64,000 bases of DNA from Romanomermis culicivorax (GCA_963922205.1 CAWUHX010000009.1:1054001-1118000), one strand, 5' to 3'; shown: positions 23,396 through 35,301, counted from the first letter of the stretch. Notes: a model not told the origin generated them from the letters alone. Translations and numbers: made by a program.

Positions 23396-24254
23396 CAAGG
23401 CCGTATTTAGGGGGGGCGGGGGGCGGCCGCCACCCCCTTGGAACTTTGTCATATGTCGATTTTGTGTCTATCGCAGAGAAAAATCTCAAAATTTTTCGGC
23501 GCTTCGCGCCGGTCAATAAGTATAACAGTCATTATTTTCTATCAGGCACGGCCATTAGCATATCTATTTCGACCTACTTGTTAAACTTCAACAGTTTCAA
23601 TCAACTGAATTACTTCATCTCTTTTTTATTAGTTACAAGACAAAATGTTGGGCGTGTTTCTCACTGTCGGAAAACTTTTTTTGATTTCAAAACCGGAATG
23701 ATGCATTATGGTGAACTTCAGAAGGTCAAACCCTTGAAATTTGCCGGCGCTCCGCGCCGGTCCTGAGTATATAGTCATTGTTCCCTATTAAGCGCGCCCA
23801 TTAACATATCTACTTCAACTTTACTAGCTAACTTTCATCAGTTTCTATCAACTGAATCACTTCATCTCTTCTTTTACTAATTAAGAGCCAATATTTTGCT
23901 GATAATTGAGGTTTTTGATCACTTCTTAAAATTTTATTCTCTTTGTTTGGAGTTTTCCATACATTTTGAAACGTGAGCCTCCGCAATTCGCAGTGAAAAC
24001 TGATAAAAACGTCATTTTAAGACTGTAAATTTAGAGCTCCTATCTAGTAAATTTTTGTGAACATTCATTTTCCAGCATTTTCGGAACACAAAAATCCGAA
24101 AATTTTTTCGGCGCTGCGCGCCGTAATAAGAAAGCTATTACAATATATAATTTTAATTCCAATTTATTATAATTGTCATGAAAAGATTAATTTTCCACCT
24201 TTAGAGTATAAAAACCTATCCGCCCCCCTGAAAAAATTCCTGGCTACGGCCCTG
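23396..24254. mobile_element. Element C (TIR CARGGCCGTA), hAT-like, carrying three GGCGC hairpins
   Basis: Perfect 8-bp duplication ACTGTGAT at 23388-23395 and 24255-24262. The ends are CAAGGCCGTATTTAGGGGGG and CTACGGCCCTG. GC-hairpins lie at 23497-23512, 23744-23760 and 24109-24123, each followed by a similar AT-rich segment (ATTAACATATCTACTTC, ATCAACTGAATYACTTCATC). The inner unit therefore looks serially duplicated within the element. Confidence 0.85.
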
Positions 24255-24427
24255 ACTGTGATAACAACTTTTTGTTATAACCATTATGCACAGCATGGAA
24301 ATTCTGCTGGAGGTCAGCTAGTACAGGGGGTGGGATAGATTTTTTTCTTTCTTGATTACCAAAATATACATGTTTTCTAACATTCAATCAACAGATTCTA
24401 ACATCTGTGTTAGTCAAATATGTGAAG

Positions 24428-24566
24428 CAGGGCCGTGCACAAGGGAGGGCCCCCCCCATTGAGGCAGTATGCACACAGTATATCCGCGTAAGATCAACAT
24501 TTTCTTGGGCTATTCAGTGAAAAAATCTAGTCCGCCCCCCATGAGAAAATCCTGCGCACGGCCCTG
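24428..24566. mobile_element. Element B (TIR CAGGGCCGTGC), complete MITE
   Basis: Perfect 8-bp duplication ATGTGAAG at 24420-24427 and 24567-24574. It is 139 bp long with ends CAGGGCCGTGCACAAGG and CTGCGCACGGCCCTG. Confidence 0.9.
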
Positions 24567-25390
24567 ATGTGAAGCAATTCGCTTAGTCTGCTTTTTAAAG
24601 AGTTTAATGTTAGTTCTTTGGAATAATTCAATAAATTTGGAATAATAAATTAATAATCTTTGAAATAATGTTCAGAAAGACCGTTGAACTACAACATCAT
24701 TTTCAGTCTTTCTTTTCTTTTTCCTCATTTTCCCTCATCATATTCTTGATCAATGCCGGGGAGCAGAATCTGAGGGGAATCAATAAAAAACTGCTGGTAG
24801 TCCGAGCCCCCCCCCAAACCCTCATGTGCATGTCCCCAGACCCACCGTTCAAGTGCTCACATGCGACTATTAGCACGTCAAATCACTTACTAATTAACAT
24901 TTAATAGCTGTCATCCCCTAAAATGTCTCATCTAAGTAATTTAACGGACGCCAGCATTTCTTCCGATTATTGTTTCAAAATGTTTTTGCGATCATTAAAA
25001 TCTGTTGGATTTTGTTAACATAAACTTTTTGCATCTGGAAAACGAGTAAAATATCAGTATGAGGAAAGGACAAAAGTTCTTGCTAGATTAAAAAGCAATT
25101 TTTGGTTGCTTGTTTGATTTTTTAAGTTTCGTCAAAAATCCAAAAAAAGTATCGGCCTGTTTTTGCTGTAAGTCCGAGTTTATGGAACATCGCTGACGGC
25201 AACACTGTTTTTGTTCTTCAAATGGGGTCTTTATGGAGAAAATTTGAAAATAGAGAAAAAAACTTTGAGTGTGATTCTCATCATGGAAAAATATTGGAGA
25301 ATTCAATACCAAAAAGATGCATTTTGGTGGACTTTAAAGGGTCAAAATCTCAAAATTTTCCGGCGTTTGGCGCCGGTGATGGGCATAACC
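24567..25390. other. Non-genic stretch
   Basis: No coding region recognised. It ends with a GGCGC hairpin (25360-25376) immediately before the next element. Confidence 0.5.
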
Positions 25391-25577
25391 AGACCTGTAG
25401 CCAAGAATTTTTTCCGGGTGGCCCACACTTTTTTTCACTCAATTTACCGTAAAATTGGCATTTCTGACTTGAATTTTTTTTCTGACGACTTGAAAAAAAA
25501 CCGAACGTTTGCCTTTTTCAAACTTCAAACATTTGGGGGCCATAGCCCACAACCCCCCCCTCCTGCCTACAGGCCTG
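25391..25577. mobile_element. C-type MITE (TIR CCAGRCCTGTAGCC)
   Basis: The ends CCAGACCTGTAGCCAAG and CTGCCTACAGGCCTGG are inverted. Element E follows within two bases, so the right-hand target duplication cannot be read. Confidence 0.6.
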
Positions 25578-26123
25578 GGCAGAGGTCCCCAAGGTCGAAA
25601 ATTTAGGTAGGGGTAAAATCGTAAATTTTAAGGGTAGTACAGTATGGGACAAATTCGTTGCAGCACCAGTAATCTTTTGATGAATGTCTTGGCGATATAC
25701 TGGATCTTTACTGGTAGAAATTTCGAGATGAAATAGTGGATTACTGCTGCTTTACTAGTTAATAAGTTTGGCGGCCATGACGCATTACTGGTGGATTACT
25801 GGTAACATACTTCAATAAAATACACGCATACTATTTATATGCAAATAATCAATACAATGTCCGTAGTTTTGGCCTTCAGTCTGCTTTGCGTTTTTCTCCT
25901 TAACAAAAATGCGGGCATCCGCCATCCTCATGAATATTAATGAATCAAAAAGCATTTAGTTGTTTTCTCGCCAAAAAGTTGGGTAAAAAAAAGACCAGAA
26001 GGGAGGAATCGGTTTTTATTGTGACTGTTTCAGCCATTGAGGATTTCAGCTACTGAATACGTCTATTTGAATATGAACTGATACTTGCTTTTCAGGTTTT
26101 AGTTTAGACGCATTTCAAGATGC

Positions 26124-27656
26124 TAGGGCTGTTCCGAAATCTCGATCTCGACAAATCTCGGTATTTTTCACACCTCGATCTCGGATATTCGATTTCTGCG
26201 GATCTCGATCTCGCTCGATCTCGGTATTTTTTAAGATTTTATCCGAGATATTATTCGAGATTTTTTACATAATTTAGAAAATAATAAGACGTATTAATTT
26301 CAATTTTTTTTAGATTTTTTGAGAAAGGTCAACACGTCAACTTTCTCAACTTTTTGAAGCGTTTGTTCTTTTTTAATGTAAATTCAATTCAAAAGCTTCA
26401 TGGAAGTATTTTTGGAAAAGTTCTACCCTTCTGACTCATTGCTTTTTGGTCAAATTTATGAAAGGTTACGAACAAATAAATGGTTTAAAATTTTTCGAAT
26501 GATAAATTTCTAGAAATTACGATTTATGAACACAAAATTTAAATTTAATTTTTGAAATATATGATCAGAATGATTATCAGAATGCTTTAAAAAGCTCAAA
26601 AACACTTAAACAAAGCGTCTGTGAGCTTTTTCAAGCGAAAAAACGAGGATTTTAAGATTTTAAAGGATTTATGTAAAATTTGATCCCTTTCCACATTTGA
26701 GGGAAAAGGTTCGTGGAAAAAAACAGTGGACCAAAGTGGATAAGTGCCATTATTTTAATTATCATTATTATGTATTTCCTAACTTAGGCGCAGCTTTAAG
26801 CATGTATGCCTTCATTTATCACTCAATCTATAATAGTTTTCATCATGCTAAACGTATTATATCATGTTTTGACTGCTAATCTTCAATATTTTATCATGAT
26901 ATTTAATGAAAATTCGCATTTTTTCCTTGACGCAGTTTTTGAGAAAGATCAATACTTCAAGTCTCTAAGCTTTTTGTAGTGATTATTTCCTTCCTAACGT
27001 TAAATCAATTTAAAAGCTTTATGGAAGTAATTTTTGGAAATTTCTACTATTCTTACTCATATCTTTTCAGCCAAGTTCATGAGAGTTTGCGCTAAAGTGC
27101 ATGCACAATTGCATAAAATTTTCAATGATCAAATGATTTATATTTTTTGGTATTATGTCTAGTGCATGGTCAGAAAATGTCGTTCTAGCATATGTTTATC
27201 GCTTTTAAACATCAACATATTATAGATTAAGATTGGATGTTTTATCTTGCACTGTTTTCTTAAAGAATTTGAATAATTTGATGAAAACCAAAGTTTATGT
27301 CGATTACGCAGTCCTTAAAAAATTTACACGTTCGTTAACATAGTTTTTCTGAATTTGAGAAATAATTGAGGAATTTTTTGGTCGTTTGGTGGCTAACTAA
27401 AAATTGATAAAATGTGGATTTCTGGGAGCTTGACTATGTTGTGCATCACTTAAATTGGAATTAGGCCTGGAAAGCCTCTCTGGGCGAAAAAAATTGTAAA
27501 AAAATTGTATATAGAAAAGAATCGTAGAAAATCTCGATCTCACTCGATCTCGAATAAGATAAAATTTACATCTCGATCTCGATCTCGAACATACTGGAGT
27601 TTCATTCTTGATCTCGATCTCGACTTCTCCAAAAATTTGATCTCAGAACAGCCCTA
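26124..27656. mobile_element. hAT-like element (TIR TAGGGCTGTTC, CTCGATCTCG subterminal repeats)
   Basis: Perfect 8-bp duplication CAAGATGC at 26116-26123 and 27657-27664. The ends TAGGGCTGTTCCGA and CAGAACAGCCCTA carry arrays of TCTCGATCTCGA on both sides (26140-26225, 27530-27640). The core contains repeat-N sequence also found at 32.1-33.0 kb. No transposase domain is seen. Confidence 0.9.
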
Positions 27657-28418
27657 CAAGATGCATACTATAATGTCATCAAATTGGAAAGATTATGACC
27701 CTCAATTTTCAGATAGAAGGAATTTGTGCGGTTTCAAAGTGACTTTTGTTTTCTTTTTAAATTCTCTTCGGTTTCCTACTTGGGAAAGGTGAATATTGAG
27801 CAGGCTGTGTTCAGGCAAATGACAGTCCAAGCGAAGAGTTTTTTGACAAAATATGTTATAGTTCATTATGCTTATGGTTCCTTTTGAGTACCACAGCGAA
27901 AGTTATTTTTAGCTTTCATCAAAAAGACGATTATAGGTGTACATTAGAGTTTGAAGCATACTGAGATGTGATCTATTTTTAAATGTAGAAAAATCATAAT
28001 TCTTTCTAGTTTTCAACCCGAATTTAAATATACTTGAAGGCTGATGTTCTATCATGTTCATGCCTATAAACAATAGTGTGTATTTAATTTCTCATGTGTG
28101 TCTCGATTTGGCCACAAGCACATTTCAGCAACTGAGACTGATACAGTCTTTGTTTATGGAAGTTTTCTGTAACTTCAGGCACCAATACTGTTTTAGTTAT
28201 TATTTTTCATGTAGAGTGTAAACAAGTCAGTTCAAGTAATACGGTAATAGTAGGATGAAAAAATGTACATTTTGATTGCTTTTGGAAAAGTTATCAATTC
28301 AAAATAAAAACGGATAAATACAAACAAATGAGTGGTGGATAAATCAAGACCTAGATGAAAACACTACATTGATGCATGCAGTGTCAGTTTAATTTCACTA
28401 AAATTGTACAGTAGCTTT

Positions 28419-28557
28419 CATACCTGTAAGACCTCTGACTAGTTGGGGGGGGGGGTAGAAAAAAGTCGAAATTTTTTCCAAACTGGGGGGGGGGGGTAAA
28501 TGATTTTGGGTACAGGGTTGGCCAAGTTGGGGGGGGGTCCCCCCAAGTACAGGTATG
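28419..28557. mobile_element. Poly-G MITE (CATACCTGTA ends), short copy
   Basis: Perfect 8-bp duplication GTAGCTTT at 28411-28418 and 28558-28565. Exact 10-bp ends CATACCTGTA / TACAGGTATG. It is 139 bp, shorter than the other copies because the AAATCCGAAATTT block is missing. Confidence 0.92.
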
Positions 28558-29118
28558 GTAGCTTTAATGCTAAGTGGCAGAACGTCCACAATATAACGCC
28601 ATCTCTCCTTTTTGCTTCATTTATATTCATGAGGATGACGGACGCCCGTATTTTTGTGAAGGAGAAAAACGCAAAGCAGATTGAAGGCCAAAACTACCGA
28701 CATCGTATTCATTACTTGCATATAAATAGTATGCATGAATTTTATTGAAGTATGTTACCAGTAATCCACCAGTAATGCGTCATGGCCGCCAAACTTATTA
28801 ACTAGTAAAGCAGCAGTAATCCACTATTTCATCTCGAAATTTCTATCAGTAAGTACCCAGTATATCGCCAAGACATTCAAAAGATTACTGGGGCTGCAAT
28901 GAATTTGTCCCGTACTGTACTTGAAATATGCCGTGACCTTTTTTTTTGCTCCCAACTTTTTGCGAAGGAGGGGGGAGTTGTAGTACTCTAACCACATAGA
29001 ATAATGCCCCTACTTTATGCTTTTTACAGTCAAAAAACATTTACTATTTCAACTCCATTTTCCAGCTCCCAATCATGCAACTTTAATGCACTAGTTATAC
29101 GTACAGAATAGTCGCACT

Positions 29119-29313
29119 TTGAAGACTTTTGTGCCAACTGATTCCTACACATTTCAAGAATCGGGCACAACATACGTTTGGAAACATTGTTTCAACCAGC
29201 ATCTTCAGCAGTGTGGGCTCATCCCATCACTGATTAGGCTGGGAACAGTGCTTCCAATTGAAAGTCCTGATGCTGAATGTGGCTTTAGTATTATTAATCC
29301 CATTAGACTATGA
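29119..29313 (+). pseudogene. hAT transposase C-terminal fragment
   Basis: A 64-codon open stretch contains RLGTVLPIESPDAECGFSII, the pattern of the hAT dimerisation region in ZBED5/zinc-finger-862-like transposases (LP.S.A.CERGFS..N). The copy at 43961-44155 is about 80% identical by eye. Both stop at the same point, and neither has a catalytic core nearby, so I read them as decayed pieces of element E. Confidence 0.6.
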
Positions 29314-29384
29314 ACTACGAGTTTGAAACCAAGTACCACTCCTGATCCACGTCAACAAACCTCACATGTCTCAACTAGGGTTGT

Positions 29385-29460
29385 CCCAGGCCCCGGCCCC
29401 GGGGCAGCTGCCCCGGCCCCGGGCCGGGGCTAGGGTTGCCCCGGTTCGGGGCAAGACTAC
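29385..29460. repeat. GC-rich palindromic cluster
   Basis: CCCCGGCCCCGGGGCAGCTG and its mirrored CAGCTGCCCCGGCCCCGGG are flanked by AGGGTTGTCCC and AGGGTTGCCCC. The cluster is extremely GC-rich in an AT-rich setting. It may be one terminus of another element, but no partner was found. Confidence 0.6.
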
Positions 29461-30694
29461 GAAAAATTGTTATTTTTAATTTAACAAGCTCGATTTATAA
29501 TAAAATTGAAGTTTAGACTGTGACAAGGTTCAGTAGTTCGTTAGCATATCTACTTCTACTTAATAACTTATGCTCAAAAATTACTATCAATCAAGTAAGC
29601 TCGCCTCATTTTGTTATCATTCAGTCAGTATTTCGCCGAAAATTGAGATTTTCCATGAATTCTCACAATTTTTTCTCTCGGGGCTTGAAATTTTTAAAAC
29701 GTTTTCAACATAAAAATTTTGGATTTATATACGATGAAGATTGAACACATCATTCTAGAATGCAATTTTAGGACTTCTGTTCAAGAATATTTATTGCAGA
29801 GATTCATTTTCGAGCATTTTAGAATATGAAAACTCAAAATTTTCCCGGCGCTTCGTGATGGAATGAGGAAAAAATTACACTCTATCAGTTGGATTATCAT
29901 TAATTTCTCAACGTTGTGAAGGTTCAGAAAGTGAAAATCCGAAAATTTTTTCGGCGCTCCGTGCCGGACTAGGAAATAAATAAAATTGGATAATTCTAAT
30001 CTGAACCACAGAAATGATAATAGCGGATAAATTCGTGAGAATTCTATCGTTAACATGCTTTCTATGCTCCTGTATAACACCAGTATATTATTACTCATCT
30101 CAATTTGACTGACCCGACTAGCATTTTTTTTATATTTTTCTCATTTTTGCAGGTTACTGAGTACTGACTCTAAGAACATCAGAATGCTTGGGTATGCTTC
30201 TAAAATGCAGAAAAAAGCATCCGCAGCCACATTATAAATATTTTAAAAAATGTGGAAAATTTTGAGAAAGTGAGGAAAAAAATTTTGGGTTCGGTTCTCA
30301 TGTAGAAAAGATGTTCGAGGTAAAAAACGGTGCTCCCAATCATTGTTTTTCCCCCAAATCGTGCCTTCTGGGAGAAAAAATTTCGGAGAGGAAAAAAATT
30401 TTGGGCTCTTTCTTCATTTGGGGAAGAAAATTTTGGAGATCGGATATAGAAAGGATGCATCCTGGTGCATTTTAGAATGTGATAATCTCAACATTTTCCG
30501 GCGCTTCACGCCGGTTAACTTTAATAATCATTATTATGTATTTCCTAGCTCAGGGACGGCTTTTAACATGTGATTCAATCTCTAATTAGTTTTTATCGTC
30601 TTAAACGTTATTATCTTTTCAACGCCTCTTCAATATTTTATCTTGATAATTTATGAAGACCGCATTTTTTCTCTGGCACATCTTTTTGGAAGGA
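29461..30694. other. Repeat-derived, non-genic
   Basis: It carries GGCGC hairpins near 29846, at 29952-29966 and at 30498-30514, each with the AT-rich flank typical of the C/D repeats. No gene is visible. Confidence 0.5.
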
Positions 30695-30702
30695 TCAATA
30701 CG

Positions 30703-32728
30703 CAGTGTTTTTTTCTGCACCGGGCTTTCTGCTCAGTGCAGAAAAATTAAAAAAAGTTTCTACACTGCGGTTTTCTCTTGTTACCACCGTTGAAAAACGG
30801 TGGTAACCCCGGACCAGAGTTTTATTTTTAAGCCAATCGGGAGCCATGGCTCCTGAGAAATCCGATTGGCTCCTAAAAATTTAGTGGCACAAGCCGAATT
30901 TGCTAGCAAAAATTTAGGAATTTTAGCATAATTTAGAGGTGTTTTCAGCTTCGAATTTCATAAAATATCGCTGCTTTGGGGAAATATATCTGCTATGTTA
31001 GTTGTGTATATCAGATGTGTTGTACAAATATTAATTTACAGAACAAGGAGAGCTTTATGCATCTTAGACATGTTGATTTTTGAGAGTTCAAACTATATAA
31101 AACTATTGCATTCGGTCGAATCAGCAAGATGATGTCGCGTGACCTATGTAAAAAATTCTTGTGCAGGCACCATAGGGGTGTCAGGAATTCAAAACAGCTA
31201 AAACGGCAAGTGTTGCAAAATTGGTCTCGCCTGTTCCTGGTTAGATTCATGCTAATGCACAATGTTTTATTTCTTGTGAAAGATGAGTTGCTATAAGTAC
31301 GGCAGAAAAGTTGCATACGTTATTATCTGAGCATTTCGCTCAGTTAGACGAAGAATAGGCAAATGGACATGTAGAGCGTCACTATAAGATTGAATATTTT
31401 AACCGAAATTGTAATTGATTGAATAATGACATATCTAATATATGAGCTTACTATTATGTGTGTGATCTTAAATGTATTCAAAATGCTTGATCTGTTATAT
31501 GGGCATCTACAATGATTTTGAAGCGTGTTATTGAGTAAATTTGTTGAAAAAACTGTTTTTTATTACCACATTCCTTAACAAACATTCTAGTTTTAGCTTG
31601 TTGAACTTCGAATTAGCCTGTAAAATTTTGATCCAAGGAGCCCATTGGCCTGTGGAGTAAAAATGAAAAATAAAACCCTGCCCGGACCTTTCCCCCAAAT
31701 GGGGGAAGGGGTCAAAGTTTGTTTCCCTATTTTCCCAAAGTCGTTTTTCGCTTAAAACTGATTTTAGACGCTTTGTTTATGTATTTTTGAGCTTTTTCAA
31801 ACCTATTGCTGTTTTTAGAGTCTTTTTCATTGAAATTGAGGAAACACTTGAAATTTTTGAGTTTGATCGAAGTCTAATCTACAAGCATTGCGGAACATGT
31901 TTTTTTCCAGCAAACTATCCAAGAACAAATTTTCCAGCAAACTATCCAAGAGCATAATGACTTTGAATTACACAAGAAATCGGCGGTTAAATCCTCTTTG
32001 ATGACAATTGAGAGCCCAAAAAAGATACTGATCTTTCCGGCGCTTGGCGCCGGAAAATTTTTTTGGGTTTTGACATTCTGCGACGCTGGAAAATAAATTT
32101 TCCGAACATTTATTTCAAGAATTAGATTCGAATTTTGTGTTCACAAGTCGTAATTTCTAGAATTTATATTTAAAAAATTTTAAAACCAGTAATTTACTCG
32201 CAAACTCTCACAAACTTGGCCGAAAAAATATGAGTAAGAAGAGTAGAAATTTCCAAAAACTACTTGCATGAAGCTTTTTGATTGATTTTACGTCAAAAAA
32301 GGAATAATCATTTCAAAAAGTTTACAGACTTGTATTGATCTTTCTCAAAAAATATGTCAAGGAAAAAACGTGAATCTTCATTAAATATCAGGATAAAATA
32401 TTGAAGATTACCAATTAAAACATGAGATAATACGTTTAAGATGATGAAAACTATTAAAGATTAAATGATGAAAGTGAAGGTAGACATGCTAGAAGCTACA
32501 CCTGAGCTAAGAAATAAATAAAAATGATTATTAAGGTTATAACCGGCGCCAAGCGCCGGAAAATATTGAGATTATGACCTTCCAAAATGCATCAAAATGT
32601 ATCTTTTCTGTATCTGATGTGATCAAACACACGACTCAAAAATTCTGCACCGGTGCAGAAATCACAAAAAAAAAATTCTGCACGAAGCCTAAAAAGTTTG
32701 CAATGTGCAGTGCAGAAAAAAAACAGTG
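30703..32728. mobile_element. Element G, 2-kb copy (TIR CAGTG-T7-CTGCAC)
   Basis: Perfect 8-bp duplication TCAATACG at 30695-30702 and 32729-32736. The ends are CAGTGTTTTTTTCTGCACC and GTGCAGAAAAAAAACAGTG. A perfect hairpin TTACCACCGTT/AACGGTGGTAA lies at 30781-30806. It contains element H and two GGCGC hairpins (32037-32053, 32543-32559) arranged in opposite flanking orientation. No transposase is seen. Confidence 0.88.
30815..31680. mobile_element. Element H (TIR CAGRGTTTTATTTTT) inside G
   Basis: The ends CAGAGTTTTATTTTT and AAAAATAAAACCCTG are flanked by a 7-bp repeat CCCGGAC (30808-30814 and 31681-31687). One more base may have been lost. Part of it (31430-31680) recurs inverted at about 42525-42790. 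Confidence 0.7.
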
Positions 32729-32736
32729 TCAATACG

Positions 32737-33205
32737 TCAACTCTTTAAATTTTTGAAATGATTATTCCTTTCTTAAAGTAAAATCAATTCAAAAGCTTCA
32801 TGAAAGTTATTTTGGAAACTTTCTACTCTTCTTACTAACATCTTTTTGGCCAAGTTCATGAAAGTTTACGAATGAATTACTGGTTTTAAAATTTTTCAAA
32901 TAATAAAATTTTAGAAATTACGAATTTTGAACAGAAAATTCGAATTCAATTCTTGACACTAATGTTCGGAAAATTGATTTTCTAGCGTCCCAGATGTGAA
33001 TACACAAAAAATACCCATAAATACATTAACATCTTTTGTGGGCTTTGACTCGTCATCGTATAGGCTTGATCATCGATTTATCATCTAATGCAAAGTCACT
33101 ATACTCTTGGATAGTTTTCTGGAAAAATTTGTTCCACAATGCAGGTAAATTACACTTCAAACTTGAAAATTTTTTCCTCAATTTTAATGAATTAACGGCT
33201 CTTAA
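32737..33205. repeat. Dispersed repeat N
   Basis: The sequence around TCAATTCAAAAGCTTCATG and GGCCAAGTTCATGAAAGTTT recurs at 26320-26640, 26930-27110 and, inverted, 32100-32350. The family is clearly repetitive but its ends are not definable here. Confidence 0.6.
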
Positions 33206-33221
33206 AAACCAGGGTTGACGG

Positions 33222-33401
33222 CAGACAACCCCATAGGGAGAGGTATGAGGAAGGTATTACGCCTACCTAAAGTCCTAAAAATTGATTGCTGGGTGCCTAA
33301 TTTTGAGACAAAATGAAGTGTATAGTGGACATTTAGCCACACTACCCCCGCAAATTTTCAACTTTACCCCTACCTGAAAAATCTGACCTTGGGGACCTCT
33401 G
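33222..33401. mobile_element. Element A (hAT-like MITE)
   Basis: 180 bp, ends CAGACAACCCCATAGG and CCTTGGGGACCTCTG. The flanks GTTGACGG and GCTGGCGG agree at six of eight bases, an old insertion. Confidence 0.75.
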
Positions 33402-33479
33402 GCTGGCGGGCATTGGGTTTTTGAGTTTTTTGGGTTGGAAAATATGGCATTTTTGGGTTTTTAAAGAAAAAAATCATTT

Positions 33480-34670
33480 TTTATATTTTGTTTTCAAAAT
33501 ACAAATTTCTTCCTGACACCTTCCCATAGGATGCCCTAGAATCTTTTCATCATTTTATTACATAATGTTAAAATTTCAATACGATTTGTGTGCCGTTTTT
33601 TGAGTTTTTGGGATTGGCACACATTGCACTGCCATTCAAATATATTTTTGAGTCCTAATGAATCCCCAACCAATAAAGTTCTGAGGAAACAGGATTCGCC
33701 ATCACCTATATAATAAATAAGAAGAAAAATGTGGCTTCAATCGAAGCTAGATAAATTTCGATTTATCCAACTTTGATATTTGCTGAATGGCATGCTTCAA
33801 ATGAAAGGTCAAAAAATTTAAATTTTTTTATTAAATTTGAAAAATCGAGCCATTCTGACGTTTCTTTACAGGAAAACGCAAGAGTTATCCCAATGAACGT
33901 TTTTAATGTTTCCTGCACCTCGTTGATGGCATATTTAATGGCAGCAAACAGCATTTTTGTATCAATTTTCAAGATGTGCAGACATCTGCAGCTCCCAAAA
34001 GGGTACACAAACCTGATTTGAGTTTTAATACAATGTCTTGGGTACTAGTGGCTACAGAAATAGAGGAAAAATTCTGTGGCACCTTATAGGAGGGTGCCAA
34101 AAAAAGCTTCAAATGACTCTTTCATGTTATTTCGACTTCATTTTTGACACTTGAGAGAGTAAGATGTCAAAAAATTTCTTTCATACCTTCTGCATATGAT
34201 GAATATTTGAAGATTTATATTTCCAAACATGCATATAGAGACTGAAAAATGCCAAAAAATGTAAAACTTCCCACTTATGGAGTGTTGTAGGTATGCAAAT
34301 TTTGAATTTTGCGCCGAATATATGCTGTCACAATACTGAGCATATAAAACCACTCAAAATATCTCATTTTCAGATATTATTAATTTCCAACTTACCTTTA
34401 GGTCAATGGAACAGTAGGTCAAATCTCTCAGAAATCGTTTCTGAATAATGCCACACTTTAAAGCATGTTGAAAAATATAATGGACCCAGACCCGAAATGA
34501 GACCCGAAATTACCGGACTATTTTGCTGGACCCGAACCCGTACCCGGGCCCGACATTCTCAAAATTTTGGACCCGGAACCGGACCCAGACCCGATATTTT
34601 TAAAATTTTGGACCCGAACCCGTACCCGATATTCTTAAAATTTTGGACCCGATACATCTCCATTACCTAC
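33480..34670 (-). mobile_element. Element F copy in minus orientation (5' part lost)
   Basis: It shares, in reverse order, the blocks of the 36-39.7-kb copy: GGCACACATTGCACTGCC, CATTCTGACGTTTCTTTAC, the CRCLHIL frame (minus, 33763-34008), and the GGGTCCGGGTCC arrays ending GGACCCGATACATCTCC. The distal terminus is missing. Confidence 0.6.
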
Positions 34671-34762
34671 CCTACCCATTTTTTCCATCAGTTCCAATTT
34701 CGGGAAAGATGAGATTGACCATTGACGATGGAAAACTTCGAGGTTTAAACTTTGGCTTTTGG

Positions 34763-34938
34763 CAGACTGCGCCATAGGGAGGGGTATGGGGGGTATCACC
34801 CCCACCTAAAGTCTTTAAAAAATGACTGGTTGCCTAATTTTGAGACAAAATGACGTGTTTAGTAGACATTCAACTACACTGCCCCTGTAAATTTTCGACT
34901 TCACCCCTACCTGAAAAGTCTGACCTTGAGGACCTCTG
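34763..34938. mobile_element. Element A (hAT-like MITE)
   Basis: Perfect 8-bp duplication GCTTTTGG at 34755-34762 and 34939-34946. The ends are CAGACTGCGCCATAGG and CCTTGAGGACCTCTG. Confidence 0.9.
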
Positions 34939-35025
34939 GCTTTTGGGTAGTAATTCAAATAAAGACGGAGAAAAATACGCTTCGTTACAAAATGTTCGAG
35001 AGCGGCCAAAATCTGCTATGCAATA

Positions 35026-35301
35026 TTGATTGACGGAGGGCAAAACGTGGCCTTCGTTCCAGAAAAATGCCTTGAGAGTACGTTTTTTAAGACTAATAAT
35101 GACAAACAAGCGAAATTTACTTCGTCATGTTATAATCAGGTGTTTTTTATGGTGGTGTCCACTGCGTCATGGAAGCGTAATTTTTCAACATTTGGCTTTG
35201 TTCACACCAAGTTGCATAATCGATTGTCATCTGCGTCGGTCGAAAAACTAGTCCTCATAAAATTCAATGCCAAAAATTTTTTACGACGGCGCAGTAGATG
35301 A
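35026..35301 (+). pseudogene. hAT transposase C-terminal dimerisation domain
   Basis: A 91-codon open stretch carries the signature region ASWKRNFSTFGFVHTKLHNR followed by KLVLIKFNAK. This corresponds to the AACERNWSTFGFIHSK..NRL....KLVY pattern of hAT C-terminal dimer domains. The canonical Cys of CERNWS is a Trp-Lys pair here. No RNase-H-like catalytic core precedes it, so this is a remnant of the 33.2-35.5-kb hAT. Confidence 0.75.

Larger units (their letters stand above)
25640..28917. mobile_element. TA-target DNA transposon with ~300-bp inverted ends
   Basis: Left arm 25640-25945 and right arm 28608-28917 are inverted copies beginning CAGTATGGGACAAATTCGTT / GAATTTGTCCCGTACTG. TA flanks both sides (25638-25639, 28918-28919). 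The unoccupied paralogue at about 43813 reads GGGTAGTACTTGAAATATG with a single TA, which proves the insertion site. TA duplication with a CAGT start suggests the Tc1/mariner-like superfamily. Net length is about 1.6 kb once the two younger inserts are removed. No transposase is recognised; a 'SNWKDYDPQFSDRRNLCGF' frame at about 27680 is the only hint of coding. Confidence 0.85.
25580..29384 (+). mobile_element. Element E: decayed hAT, opened by a large TA-target insertion
   Basis: It starts CAGAGGTCCCCAAGGTC, the same end as MITE A. After removal of the insert at 25640-28917 it parallels the copy at 43756-44676 base block by base block: AGGTAGGGGTAAA, AAGGGTAGTACTTGAAATATG, then a hAT C-terminal fragment. 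The right end is lost or replaced by GC-rich sequence at about 29385. Confidence 0.7.
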
